From NCBI RefSeq assembly GCF_000182925.2, contig NC_026507.1, positions 682,001 to 746,000 of the forward strand: a DNA stretch of 64,000 nt, written 5' to 3'. The translations under genes and the position numbers were made by a program. Shown here one piece after another: positions 1-10,766 of this stretch. The notes beneath the pieces were generated by a model, which saw only the letters and a program-made list of their open reading frames with translations, ran no database searches and was not told the DNA's origin. Every line of letters starts with the position of its first letter. Position 1 is the stretch's first letter. The stretch comes from Neurospora crassa OR74A (lineage: Eukaryota > Ascomycota > Sordariomycetes > Sordariales > Sordariaceae).

Positions 1-97
1 TTTTTCTCCGACCTTTCAGTTCTTCCCCCAACCTAGATTTTCCGTCGTAAGCCGCCGCCGACTGTCTACCAACCTCCCGGCCCCCCACGACGACACC

Positions 98-2365
98 ATG
101 CTTCGCCAGCTTGGAGCCGCTCCCCTCGCGCGCGGCCGCTTCGCCGTCACGCCATCAACCAAGGCGATCCGCACTTTGTCGTGCTCACCAGCAGCTCGCG
201 CCGACGATGCTACGACCCCTTCTCCCGCCGCCGGTGACAGTGCCGCACCCACCGAGCCGGCCCAGCCCAAACTGCTTTTCCGTAAGATCTATAAGAAGCA
301 AAGGACAGCGGACCAGAAAGCCGACAAGAAAGGCGACAATGGATCCGACATGAAAGTCGACAAGGAAGCCGGCAAGGAAACAGACAAGACCGGCGTCAAT
401 AAATCGGACAAAAAAGCCGGCAAGAAAGCCAACGAAGAAACGGACAAATTGGCAGAAGCCCAGAGGGAATTCGATATACAACTCAGCCGGTTACGAAACG
501 ACCTCGCCCAGCTAAAGAAATCCAACAACAAGTTGCGAAAAGACAAGGGGGCCTTACGGCTAGACATTGTCAATATGAAGAAAGCTTTCAAAGGGGTGCC
601 TCCTACGGCAGCGGTGCAGAGGGACGGCCAATTGCTAGAATTATACAACAAGATCGCCAAAGAAGCACGCGAATTCAAGGCCGGCACTCCCCAGTCCGTC
701 GAGGTGGTCGATGGTCAGCAGCAGCTCGTCATCACCTTCGCCCAGCCCGACGGCACCACCAAGCAAGTGGCCATGTCCCTCCACTGGCTGCGCGACACCT
801 GCAAGTGCCCGCACTGCGTGAACCCCGACTCGGGCCAAAAGAACTTCTCCAGCACCTCTCTGCCCGAGACTCTCGAGGTCCAAAGCGCCGAGGTCAACGC
901 CGCCGACGGCTCCGTCACCATCGTCTGGGCCAACGACACCGTCAGCACCAACGCCACGTCCGAGGCCACCACGCACACCTCGACCTACGACGCCTCCGAC
1001 ATCTTTACCTGGCAACTTCCGTACGACCTCGCCGGCAACCTGCTCCCCGTCGAGCGCACGCTCTGGGACCGCTCCAAGCTGCAAGCCCACATCGACTCGG
1101 GCGACCTGCGCGTCTCGTACAACGACTGGCTGACCTCCGATGCCGCCTTTTGGAAAGCCTTTGAGTCTCTCGCCCGCTTCGGCATTCTCTTCGTGCACTC
1201 GATCCCGTCCGACCGAGCCCTCGTCGAATCCCAAGTCGAAAAGATCGCCAACCGCATCGGCATCCTCATGCACACCTTCTACGGCTTCACCTGGGACGTG
1301 CGCTCCAAGCCTCGCGCCGAGAACGTGGCCTACACCAACGTCTTTCTAGGCTTGCACCAAGACCTGATGTACATCGACCCGCCTCCCCGCCTGCAGCTCC
1401 TGCACTGCATCTCCAACTCCTTCCAGGGCGGCGAATCTCTCTTCAGCGACGGAGCGCGCGCCGCTTACTCCCTGGAACTCAACAACCCACTAGCCTTTGA
1501 CCAGCTGCGCGGCAACCGCTCGCCGCAGTTCCACTACCACCGCAACGGCAACGACTACCACATGGGCCGCAACACGTTCCGGTACGCCGGGCGGACGGGC
1601 GAAGGCAAGGGGTTTCTGAGCCGGATCCACTGGGCGCCGCCGTTCCAGGCGCCGTTTAGCCGGCAGACGGGCGCCACGGCGACGAACGTGCTCGGCAACC
1701 GCGTCATTCAGGACGGCGGCGGCGGTGCTTATGCCGAGAACGAGCATGCGGTGGTGGTGGAGGAAAAGGGCAAGAACATGACCAAGTGGGTGCCGGCGGC
1801 CAAGGAGTTTGAGCGCGAGATTAGCGCCGAGGAGAACATGTTTGAGCTCAAGATGAAGGAAGGAGAGTGTGTGATTTTCGATAACTGGCGAGTGTTGCAT
1901 GGGCGCAGGGAGTTCCAGACGGAAGGACAGGCGGAGGGCGCCGAGAGGTGGCTCAAGGGCACATATATTAGCCATCAGGTGTACAAGGCCATGGAGGATA
2001 AGTTGCAGTGGAGGTTGGCGCAGAAGGAAGGGGGGATTCCTTTGGCTATTGGCGTGGCGGAGGCGCATGGGTTGGGCTGGAAGGAGAGGGGGCAGTTGCC
2101 CAAGAAGGAGGCTCCTAAGCAGGAGACTACTGCCCCTGTTCAGCCCAAGGAGGAGGCACCCAAGGTCGAGGAGGCACCCAAGGTCGAGGAGACTCCCAAG
2201 GTTGAGGAGACTCCCAAGGTTGAGGAGACTCCCAAGGTTGAGGAGACTCCCAAGGTCGAAGAGGTTCCCAAGGTCGAGGGGGCCGGGAAGCCCGAGGAGG
2301 CTCAGAATGAGGGTCCTTCGCGCCAGCCTAAGGAGCAATTGGGCACGGTGAACTGGAACGCATAA
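98..2365 (+). CDS. Gamma-butyrobetaine / trimethyllysine dioxygenase-family protein with long extensions
   Basis: A single open frame of 755 aa beginning at an ATG after a CT-rich leader. The core (about residues 200-670) matches the Fe(II)/2-oxoglutarate dioxygenases of carnitine synthesis. An N-terminal zinc-type Cys cluster CKCPHC lies at residues 235-240. The iron ligands appear as HQD (His420, Asp422) and a distal His601 in the LHGRREF context. The QLLHCI...GGES...DG stretch resembles gamma-butyrobetaine hydroxylase slightly more than trimethyllysine hydroxylase, but I cannot settle which. The first 35 or so residues are Arg/Ser/Ala-rich, like a mitochondrial presequence. Unusual for the family (commonly about 390-500 aa) are a Lys/Asp-rich coiled-coil-like insert (about residues 65-165) and a C-terminal run of six-residue PKVEE(T/V/A) repeats (nt 2158-2280). 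These extensions are directly visible; their role is unknown. No intron is needed. Confidence 0.85.
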   Translation: MLRQLGAAPLARGRFAVTPSTKAIRTLSCSPAARADDATTPSPAAGDSAAPTEPAQPKLLFRKIYKKQRTADQKADKKGDNGSDMKVDKEAGKETDKTGVNKSDKKAGKKANEETDKLAEAQREFDIQLSRLRNDLAQLKKSNNKLRKDKGALRLDIVNMKKAFKGVPPTAAVQRDGQLLELYNKIAKEAREFKAGTPQSVEVVDGQQQLVITFAQPDGTTKQVAMSLHWLRDTCKCPHCVNPDSGQKNFSSTSLPETLEVQSAEVNAADGSVTIVWANDTVSTNATSEATTHTSTYDASDIFTWQLPYDLAGNLLPVERTLWDRSKLQAHIDSGDLRVSYNDWLTSDAAFWKAFESLARFGILFVHSIPSDRALVESQVEKIANRIGILMHTFYGFTWDVRSKPRAENVAYTNVFLGLHQDLMYIDPPPRLQLLHCISNSFQGGESLFSDGARAAYSLELNNPLAFDQLRGNRSPQFHYHRNGNDYHMGRNTFRYAGRTGEGKGFLSRIHWAPPFQAPFSRQTGATATNVLGNRVIQDGGGGAYAENEHAVVVEEKGKNMTKWVPAAKEFEREISAEENMFELKMKEGECVIFDNWRVLHGRREFQTEGQAEGAERWLKGTYISHQVYKAMEDKLQWRLAQKEGGIPLAIGVAEAHGLGWKERGQLPKKEAPKQETTAPVQPKEEAPKVEEAPKVEETPKVEETPKVEETPKVEETPKVEEVPKVEGAGKPEEAQNEGPSRQPKEQLGTVNWNA
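2158..2280 (+). repeat. 18-bp coding repeat (PKVEET)
   Basis: About seven tandem 18-bp units encode a Pro-Lys-Val-Glu-Glu-Thr/Val/Ala pattern near the C-terminus of the dioxygenase gene. The units differ mainly at synonymous positions. Confidence 0.8.
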
Positions 2366-3086
2366 AGCCGGGCGAGAAGATAGGGTGATCGGAAGCTGTA
2401 TGATGTGTAATGACCTCTTGGGAGCGAGGCGTATGTAGACTACTGTATATATTACGAGGTTTGATACCAAATCAAGGAACACGAAGAACTCTAGAATCTT
2501 GGTCATCTGTGTTTTTCGCCGTTCAGGGGTGTCTAGTTGAATATGTTTCGCAACGTCATGACCTGTGTGTGACGCAGTATCGTCCCGTGTCTGCGGTGGT
2601 ATTGGTTCTCTAGCCCGGAAACCACAGTCGTTGTTTCGAAGTGTTCAACAGTTGACCATCTTCCTCCACGACTTGGACTGCGCCCTTTTTCCCGTGTGCG
2701 GTCTTCCTTTTCTGCCTTCCATAGGCATGAATAAGTCGAGGTGATACCACCATCCTAAGAACCCAGAAGTTCAACTATCCCCCACGCCATCTTCCTCCTC
2801 ATGCGATCATCTCCAATCTTTAATACGCAGGATCACATCACCATCACAGGAAAAAGCACAAGAGGAACAGACCAAAAAATCCAGGGAAAGGAAACGATGG
2901 ATCATTGCACTATTTCACCAGCCCAACGACCCACCACAGCACAAAGCCCCTTGAGGCAATTGTTCTTTTTTCCAATTGTTTTTTGTATTGTTTTTCCATT
3001 CCCCTGGTCGGGTTCGGTTCGGGTACATGGAACCGTGCTTTCGCAGCAGCTTCTTGCCCCCTTGCCTTGGCCAGTCAAAGCCAAAC
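2366..3086. other. Intergenic, convergent 3' regions
   Basis: Lies between the 3' ends of the dioxygenase gene and the S20 gene. I see no convincing coding sequence or RNA gene. It should contain the two 3' UTRs. Confidence 0.6.
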
Positions 3087-3675
3087 TTAAGCAGCAATGG
3101 TGACCTCAACCTCGACACCGGCCTCGATGTTGACAATGATCTGCTTGACGATCTCGGTGGGGGCGGTCAAGTCGATGAGGCGCTTGTGGATGCGCATCTC
3201 GAAGAGATCCCAGGTCTTGGAACCCTCACCGCAGGGGGACTTGCGGGTCTGTTTTGTTGTTGGTGACACGGGTTAGTATGTGCGATCGAAGAAAGGAGAA
3301 GAAAGAAGAAGAAGAAGAAGAAGAAGAGGGACGATGGGTGACATACGGTGATCTTGAGGATCTTGGTGGGAAGGCGGACGGGGCCCTTGACGCGCAGGTC
3401 CTTAGTCTTGGCGCGCTCAACGAGCTCGGAGCAGACCTTCTCAAGAGCCTGGACCTTGCGGGAGGTGAGGGTGATACGGACACGGTGGACCTTCTGTATT
3501 TGGGGCGGGTCAGTTAGTTTTTGTTCCTGTTGTTGTTGTTGATGTCCCCGACCACGGGGGAGGTTTATCATGGCGATGACGACGACGACGACGACGACGA
3601 CGACAGCGCCATCAACGGGCAAAAACGTACGGGGGCCTCGCCGAAATCCTTCTGGTCCTTGTTGTAGGAAGACAT
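3087..3675 (-). CDS. rps20: 40S ribosomal protein S20 (uS10)
   Basis: Three exons on the minus strand: 3675-3631, 3493-3347 and 3248-3087. They join in phase 0 to give 117 aa, the normal length for eukaryotic S20. Introns start GTACGT and GTATGT and end CAG. The protein starts [15 protein letters not shown], carries the uS10 core [19 protein letters not shown], a [14 protein letters not shown] strand, the CGEGSKTWD loop and the RIHKRLIDL segment, and ends VEVEVTIAA. It is a head component of the small ribosomal subunit and should be strongly and constitutively expressed. It is divergently oriented from the CUE-domain gene, with 785 bp between the starts. Intron 1 holds a (GAC)9 run and intron 2 a (GAA)n run on the plus strand. 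Confidence 0.97.
3299..3328. repeat. GAA-type microsatellite in S20 intron 2
   Basis: A run of GAA/GAG triplets lies entirely inside the second S20 intron. On the transcribed strand it is a TTC polypyrimidine run. Confidence 0.8.
3578..3604. repeat. (GAC)9 microsatellite in S20 intron 1
   Basis: Nine perfect GAC triplets lie inside the first S20 intron. Confidence 0.85.
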
Positions 3676-4460
3676 CTTGACTTGGTGTTGAGATGGGTTG
3701 GGTCGGGTCGACTCGATTGACTGCTAAGGAGGCTGCTGGGCTGCAAAAAGGTGCCTTCACGACTCGAAGGAGTAGATTGTACGGCTTCGGCAAAGTGATG
3801 AAGGCGAAGCTTGGGATTCTGGCGAACTGGAAGTTGAGTTGTTCTGGCGAGCGTTCAACAGACCGTCGAGATTAATTTTTTTACTCCATATTTTGCGCGC
3901 GACGGGGGCATTGGCGATTTTGTGGGCTTGGCGTGTGGCTTGCGCTTGTTCGGTTTGGTTTCCTTAAGTTGACCCCGCCCTCAGAGGTGTGGCTGAAGAC
4001 TGAAAGAACCTTGGGAGGATCATGTGGCTGAGGATCTTCGACGACGGGGGATCGTCCAGCGTAGGTCTTGCCGGCCGGCATCTCCCCGCAATGACACATT
4101 CGGCGTAAGAATGAATAGAACGGAAGTCACTTTGTACCTTTCACGACTCCCCGTCCAAGTTGTCCAACCGCATGTCACGGTGGGGCACCATTCAACTTCC
4201 ATTTCCAACTTCCCATCTTCACTTTCATTTTGTCCCCTTACCACGTCTTGACGATTCTTAATAGACTCGGACTTGTTGATAAATAGACGGGGTTGTCTTT
4301 TTGCCTTGTATCGATATTTCTCACTCACACTGTTTACTAGTACGCCACCCCCGTGGTCAGGTCAAGGTCACTGCATCTCGCTCATCGACGTCAACATCTC
4401 CAAGTCTTGGCATCAAACACCCTCCTGGCCAGCTGTTTACATATCACACCGTGGCTGATT
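3676..4460. promoter_or_regulatory. Divergent promoter region, S20 and CUE protein
   Basis: The 785 bp between two divergent start codons must hold both promoters. No strong coding potential is visible. The frame upstream of 4461 stays open to 4353 without a better ATG context. Confidence 0.5.
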
Positions 4461-6638
4461 ATGGCCTCCAAACTTCCAGCCTTTGCGCTGTTCCCCCTCG
4501 CCGCATTGAGAGACCAATTGCTCCCCGATGAATGGATCGCTTGCCTAGACGCCTGGCTCGTACTCATCGACAGCCACCTCTCGCTTCCTGATGCTACATT
4601 CCTCTCCATCTCAGCCAGAGACGAAAGCCTTACCGCATTCCTTACCTCCTTCGCTCACCAAACCGCACTCGGTAGTACCTCAATTCTCGGCCCATCCCAA
4701 TCAGCAAAGCGCCTACTCAAGGACTCTTTCCTCTTAACCTCACGACTGCTCCGCTCCTCATCGCCACCAGTCCCTCTAACGCAATGGGAATTTCTCTCCG
4801 ACTTCTGCCGTGTCTACGGCAAGAAGCGATCCTCCGAACTCTTATCGTCCCTCTCCGAGCCTGCTCAAAAGTCCCTAGACGCCTCACTATCCGCCCTCAA
4901 GAAGGTCCTCATTAAGAACCTGGACCTCGGTCTCCAAGAAGGCGGCGACCTGAAGGGCGTGGAACAGCGACTGGACCGAGTAAATGACCTCATTGGATCT
5001 TCTCCACAAGTAGCCAGTTTCTTCTTGGCCGGTAGCGACTTTCTCGATGGGCTGGTGTCTTGCTACAAGATCATGAACCCTCCTCTCCGCAAGGTGATCA
5101 TTGCCACGACGTACCTCTGCATGGTTGGGCTGGCGGACGGTAGCCAGGATCAGAAACTGTCTGCTTTGACGGATCAGCTGTATTCTCTCAAAGCGGCGGC
5201 GGATGCGCACAAGGCTGGGCCAACGAATGTCAACGATTCTTTAGTGGCCGAGTTGGTCACTTCCACACCATTACTACAACAGCTGCAGCGGAAGTTGGAA
5301 AGTGTTGGGTCTGGTAACATCCGAACAAAATCCGTCCTGAAGGAATTGGCAGCCTTCAAAAAACCCGGCGGTGGCATCCCCCGTCCCAAAAGGCTAGTCA
5401 ACCGCCAGCGCAAGGCAATCGACAAAGGCAAGGGCAAAGACCTCTCCTCCCTCGAGGACACGCAACACCAAGAAATCCACATCCACCGCATGTCCCAAAT
5501 CTCTCAAATCCAAGATCTCTTCCCCGACCTCGGCTCCGGTTTCATCTCCAAGCTCCTCGACCACTACTCCTCCGACACCGAGCAAGTCGTCGCCTGTCTC
5601 CTCGAGGACTCTCTCCCACCCCACCTCCAATCAGCCGACCGATCCGCTCCTCTTGCACCCCCATCCCCAAAACAACCCAAACCCCAAGGACACCTTCGCT
5701 CACCAAAATCCACCCCACCCCTACCTCCAACCAGAGGCACCACCACCGCTACGAATCCCCTCGTCGACGACGACGACTTCTTACTGTCTGTCCCCGCATC
5801 CCAACTCCAACTGGGCAAACGCACCGACACCTCCGCCGACCTCTTACTCTCCGCCCCGCCGACTACCTCCAACCCCACCTACAAATCCCGCATCCTCTCC
5901 GCCCTCGCCGCCTTCGACTCCGACGACGACGAGCGCGACGACACGTACGACGCGGCCGACGTGGGCGGGACAGTGGACGCGGCAACCGTTGCCGCCGGTG
6001 TCGAAGACATTCGACTCCAAGACAACCAACCTTCCCAGGGTGGTGGTGCTGGTGGGTTAGCGGAAGCGACAGAGGCCGTGCTTTACGAGGTATGGAAGAC
6101 GCGGCCGGGTGTGTTTGGGCGCGACGCAGAGACGAGACGTGGGCGGGAAAGGAAGGAGTTACGCGACAAGACGGGGCTAAGTGATGAAGCGGTGGAAGGG
6201 TTCGGAGTGATGATCAATCGCGATAAGAACATGAAGAGGAAGTTGGAAAGGAAGTTTGGCGAGGGGGCGTTTAGTGGACAGCAGGTTGAGATACAGACTA
6301 CTAGGTGGCGAGATCATCGAGGAGGAGAGGATGGAGATGGAGAGACGGATACAGATGGCGGCGGCGGTGATGGGCCGTCGAGGGGTGGAGGATATGGTGG
6401 GCCACGAGGTGGAAGAGGTGGTGGCGGCGGGAGAGGGAGGGGAAGAGGAGGAAGGGGAGGTGGTGGTGGTGGTGGTGGTGGAAGAGGTGGTGGTGAGGCC
6501 GGAGGTTCGACTGGGCAAGGAGGGCCGGAATCGGACCTTGCGAAGAGGAGGAAGGAGGCGAATAAGGGGAGTAGAGCAAATCATAATCGGAGGGATCAGA
6601 GGGCTAAGAAGATGGCTAGGGGTGGGTTTGGTGCGTAA
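4461..6638 (+). CDS. CUE-domain protein, CUE3/ASCC2-like (RQT complex type)
   Basis: A 725-aa protein starting at the ATG of MASKLPAFALFPLAALRD; I prefer it to the open 36-codon upstream extension, which reads like leader sequence. Residues about 345-390 form a CUE ubiquitin-binding domain (LFPDLGSGFISKLLDHY, then a VVACLLEDSLPPHL helix). The helical N-terminal half and central CUE are the layout of yeast Cue3 and human ASCC2. Those bind ubiquitinated stalled ribosomes in the ribosome-quality-control trigger complex. The C-terminus has an acidic linker, then about 60 residues of Arg-Gly-Gly repeats and a basic KKMARGGFGA end, suggesting RNA or ribosome contact. The RGG block is coded by simple GGT/GGA sequence and probably varies in length between strains. 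Family assignment rests on the CUE motif and layout. Confidence 0.8.
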   Translation: MASKLPAFALFPLAALRDQLLPDEWIACLDAWLVLIDSHLSLPDATFLSISARDESLTAFLTSFAHQTALGSTSILGPSQSAKRLLKDSFLLTSRLLRSSSPPVPLTQWEFLSDFCRVYGKKRSSELLSSLSEPAQKSLDASLSALKKVLIKNLDLGLQEGGDLKGVEQRLDRVNDLIGSSPQVASFFLAGSDFLDGLVSCYKIMNPPLRKVIIATTYLCMVGLADGSQDQKLSALTDQLYSLKAAADAHKAGPTNVNDSLVAELVTSTPLLQQLQRKLESVGSGNIRTKSVLKELAAFKKPGGGIPRPKRLVNRQRKAIDKGKGKDLSSLEDTQHQEIHIHRMSQISQIQDLFPDLGSGFISKLLDHYSSDTEQVVACLLEDSLPPHLQSADRSAPLAPPSPKQPKPQGHLRSPKSTPPLPPTRGTTTATNPLVDDDDFLLSVPASQLQLGKRTDTSADLLLSAPPTTSNPTYKSRILSALAAFDSDDDERDDTYDAADVGGTVDAATVAAGVEDIRLQDNQPSQGGGAGGLAEATEAVLYEVWKTRPGVFGRDAETRRGRERKELRDKTGLSDEAVEGFGVMINRDKNMKRKLERKFGEGAFSGQQVEIQTTRWRDHRGGEDGDGETDTDGGGGDGPSRGGGYGGPRGGRGGGGGRGRGRGGRGGGGGGGGGRGGGEAGGSTGQGGPESDLAKRRKEANKGSRANHNRRDQRAKKMARGGFGA

Positions 6639-7157
6639 GTTACTGCTACTAGTTGAAGCTCAATGCGGTTGCGAAGAATAAAGAGGAAGAGAGATGGGTG
6701 TTAATTGGGATCGGAAAATCATGCGAACCGATATCAGGTTAGAAAAAAGAACAAGCAATTTTGGTCATCAACAAACAATCCTTTGACCCTTTTGCTCAAC
6801 CCCGTTTCACGCCTCATTGACAATTGATAAGTTTTAAAAAGACAAGAAAGTTCATACATAGCAGGCTCCCATGCACGAAGAGGGCCTGCTGCCTGTTCCA
6901 TACTTCGCTTGCGTAAGGGGGAAATCCAGGTACGGAGTCAACAGATTACTAGGGGGGTCCACTTACAAATCTGTTAATGTGCTAACTGACTGGAACTTTA
7001 TGCATAAGGTAATTAAATCATTATATGATACTGGCGAGGTTAAACAAAACAAAACTCGAATGGAATTTTCCATATTGAACATCTTTGAATTCCTCCTCGT
7101 TCAGTATTGCGGAGTATAGCCACGGTTGGTAGTATCCTTGTACGTGACACTTTTTTC

Positions 7158-7204
<47 letters not shown>

Positions 7205-7688
7205 CTCTTTTTTAACCGTAGCAAGCCCCATGTTTACTTTCCACAACCAATGCCAAATGTATACGTGATCAGCCTCACATGTTACAACAGCAGCGCAGTA
7301 GATTGCATAATCAATGTTCCATGTTCGCAGTCCGATTCCATTCCTTCTCATATATCGTAAACCACAAACAGTCCATCATTATGTGAAAATCCGCCCCTCT
7401 CGCGCACCCAAGTGATCTTATCTTTCCAATTTCGCTGACTTTGAGTTCAAGTTTGGGTATCGGGTAATCCAGACAACAAAAAATTCGCTCTTGCGTTTTC
7501 CCGTAGTGTACAGTCCTTGAATCATATCCATAATATCCATATCCATATCCATCCATTGAAGTCCAGCGTAGAGGTATCCCTATCTCTTTCTTTCCTTCTC
7601 TTCTTATCCTCCCTCTCCCTTGTTATTTACCTTCTCATTTCTCTCTCTTTCCTTCGTTCCAATACTTCATCTCCCCCACCATCCTCGC
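6639..7688. other. Intergenic, convergent 3' regions with poly-T
   Basis: Lies between two convergent genes. It contains a 42-nt T run and short T/C-rich stretches. No supported gene. Confidence 0.55.
7163..7204. repeat. Poly-T tract, 42 nt
   Basis: An uninterrupted T run in the gap between the CUE-protein and nucleoporin genes. Confidence 0.9.
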
Positions 7689-9559
7689 TCAAAAGTCCCA
7701 CGCACAAAACTCCCTCTTCGGCGCAACCTCGGGCATCACCCCGCCCTCAAACTTGCCCGTCTCCATAAATTTCTGCCACGCACTCAACACTTCCGGTGTA
7801 TACTCCCCCTCCAATCCTTCCGTATCGGGCGTGTACTTGGGCGCTCCATCCGGGAACCAAATCATCTGGAAACTGCCGTCAAAGTTCCTAATCACCGGTA
7901 CCTCCTTCTCGGGGGGCGCCGTGTCGGGCGCACCAGGCTTGGGAATCCGTTGGTAGGTTACTGGTTTTCCTTTGAAGGTTTGTAGACGGTTGTCGAGCGG
8001 GGAGCGTGTGGTGTAGGCAGTTATGGGTGGGTGTTGGCGGGTTGCGTTAGGGGCGTAGGGGGAGGTGCCGGCGGCGGCACTGGTGGGTTGTGTGGAAGTG
8101 GCGGCGGCGGCGGGAGGTTGGCCGAAGGGGTTGACGGCTGGGGCGGTGGTTGACGTTCCGAATGCGGATGGTTGTTGTTGTGTGGTTGAGGCGCCAAAGG
8201 GGTTGGCTGCTGGTGTTGTTGTGGAGGCACCGAATGGTGAAGGTGTAGCAGCGGGAGCGGCGGCAGCTGGGGCGCCGAAGGGATTTGCGGTTGCTGGACC
8301 CGTTGAAGCGCCAAATGAACTGCCTGTTGCCTGTGCTGGAGCCCCAAAGGGATTCGCTGCTGGAGTTGATGTTGACTGTCCGAAAGCGCTGGTTGTTGAT
8401 TGCCCGAACGGGTTGGCAGCCTGTGTGGACTGCCCAAAAGGACTGGCTGTTGTTGAAGCCCCAAATGCGCCTCCTGCTGGTGCTGGGGCAGCTGGCGCGC
8501 CAAACGGATTGGGCTTTGCTCCTAATGTCGCTGGCTGGCCAAAGGCGCTGGCCACTGGAGCGGCTGGTGCTCCGAATGGGTTCGGCTTGGCTCCTAGCTG
8601 TGCTGGTTGGCCAAACGCACTCGTCGGTTGGGTAGGTTGTCCAAAAGCGGGGGTGGCAGCTTGTTGGCCAAATGCCCCTCCTGTTGACGGTGCTCCAAAG
8701 GGATTTGGTTTCGCACCCAAGGCACTTGGCGCGCCGAAAGCTGATGTTGAGGCGCCCAGTGCTGATGGCTGGCCAAAGGGTGAAGCAGCAGCTGGCTGTG
8801 CTGCCTGTCCAAAGGCCGGAGTTCCAAAGGGATTTGGCTTTGCACCCAGGGCTGATGGCTGGCCAAAGGCGCCCGCTGGCTGAGAGGGAGCACCAAAGAC
8901 GTTGGATGTTGTGGCAGGAGCACCAAGTGTGGTTGTTGAGCTTCCAAATGCATTTGGCCTTGGTCTGTCTTTTCCGAATTCGCCCGTTGTTCCTCCTGGT
9001 AGTGTGTTTTGATTGCAAATGTCGTGTCGGTTCGGATGCTTGTTACCGGCGTCGACGATGTATTGGATAGCGCCCTGGATGTTGCTCAGGGCTGCTTGGT
9101 TCTGCGCTTGTGCGCTTTGGTAGAGGTTGTTGATGTCGTTCAGTGCTCCTTCGGGGTTACCGGCGGCAAGACCATTCAAGTAGTACATTCGGATTTCCTC
9201 GAAACTTTGTTCCCGTTGTTCTCCACCAAATAGCTGCTCGGGCGGTTGTTTTCCTGGAGCGTAGGCTGAGAGAATCCATGTTGGGAGTTCTTCGGTCAAG
9301 TCTTTTCGAATGGCATCGGCGTCGAGGCTGTAGGGGTTTTCTCCGCTTCGGTTGTTGCTAAATGAGGAGCCGGCCCCGGCTAGGGCACCGAATCGATTGC
9401 CTGTTTGAAATCCGCCGGAGGCTTTGGGGGGGTGTTCGAATCGACAGTTGTCTGAACAAGAAAAGTGTCAGTAAGGCCAATCGTGTAGAGTAGAAAGCTC
9501 CCAGAACGCGTACTTCCATAGCGACAAGTGCCTTGTTGATAGAATTTGCAGATGGTCAT
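7689..9559 (-). CDS. NUP42-like CCCH zinc-finger FG nucleoporin
   Basis: Two exons, 9559-9514 and 9451-7689, give 602 aa; the 62-nt intron starts GTACGC and ends CAG. The N-terminus MTICKFYQQGTCRYGNNC continues to RFEHPP, a CCCH finger with spacing CX7CX5CX3H that is split by the intron, which confirms the splice. About residues 65-150 are helical. About residues 180-450 are dense FG repeats (AFGQP, NPFGAP, SPFG). The C-terminal 100 residues include QRIPKPG and IWFPDGAPKYTPDTE. Finger plus FG region is the layout of Nup42/Rip1, NUPL2 and fission-yeast Amo1, which sit on the cytoplasmic face of the nuclear pore and help mRNA export. The FG block is strongly Ala/Pro/Gln-biased. The match to this family is good; which named ortholog it is cannot be settled here. 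Confidence 0.88.
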
Positions 9560-10766
9560 GGCGACGGTATGAGGTTATGTCGCGGGGTGATAGCCCATAT
9601 AGTGGAGGATGATGAAGAGAGAAAACCCGTGTCCGTCGCGTCTTCAAAGTTGCAAAAGGAAACGAAGTCAGCCTTCTCAGCCTTGCAATCGAATTGGGGA
9701 TGATCCGGCGGCTCGGCGGTTCGGTGGATCAGCAGTGGGTTTGTTCCATCCCGTCAGCCACAGAAACACAGTGTTGGACAAACAGTGGACGTCGGCTTAA
9801 GGTGAGTGGGGGCTCTCGGCGTGCACGGACATCTCGGTCTAGGGACCGCTAGAATCGGCACTAACCGTGCCAAGAGGCAGAAATCCGGGGAGTTCATCCA
9901 CTGTCTCCCCTGGGCAACTCCACTGTAATTCTGGGGCTCTGGAGACGATGGGGATCTGTCAACGACATCGATCGGCCCTCTCTTCCGCTCGAGGCCGCTC
10001 TTCCTGTCCGCTCTTATCCTCGACCACTTTTCAGCATCGTTTGTTTATTTGTTTGTTTTACTGCCAAGAACTCGGAATGGAGTTGAACACGGCGTAATAT
10101 GTCTCGGGTTTTTTTGACTAATGAGGAAGTATTTAGAGAAGTAAACACTACTGCATATCCAATGCGATGAAGGTGATGACGTCCAATCCCCGGCAATTCA
10201 TTTCCATCGCATCGGGTGCCGAACCCCTGAACATCCGAAGCATGCAATGTAACGACAAGTTATGAAACTAAGTCGGTCATCGAGATGGAAACCTTCCGTG
10301 TCCCACGAATTCCGTCCTCTCTTAAAACAAAAAGGAAAGAGAATACCGCGAATTGCCGCGGCATCGGTGGCAGATGACCTCTTGGCGATTGGCGCATACA
10401 AGTCAACAATGACACTGCGACGACATAATGCACTTGTGCTGTCCATTCATAACCCTGGACATTTCTCTAACCGCTAGCATAACCCTGGTCTGACCCCCGC
10501 CCTTCTTTACATGTCATTTGTCCGAACAGCAATGCCGGCGCAAACCGATCCTCGTCCTCCTCACCATCGCAAGCAAGATAAACGAGCAGCAAGAAGCAAG
10601 ATGACGGCGGGGAAATTTTACTTGGCCATTTATCATCATTTTGGTGACACCTCTTTATCATAGTAACGTCCGCCACCTGGACTTGTCCTTCTCTTTACCT
10701 ACACAAGCACTTATCTTGTCTCGTCTACCTACAACGTCTGTACAAGAAAAGATAAGCTTCCAAACA
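9560..10766. promoter_or_regulatory. Divergent intergenic region, nucleoporin and P450
   Basis: Holds the promoters of both flanking genes. GATA-type sites (AGATAA near 10577 and GATAAG near 10751, plus CTTATC near 10710) lie upstream of the P450. No coding sequence is supported. Confidence 0.5.

Noticed and set aside
8065-8883. Plus-strand 272-codon frame opposite the nucleoporin
   Set aside because: It is the antisense shadow of the Ala/Pro/Gly-rich FG repeats.
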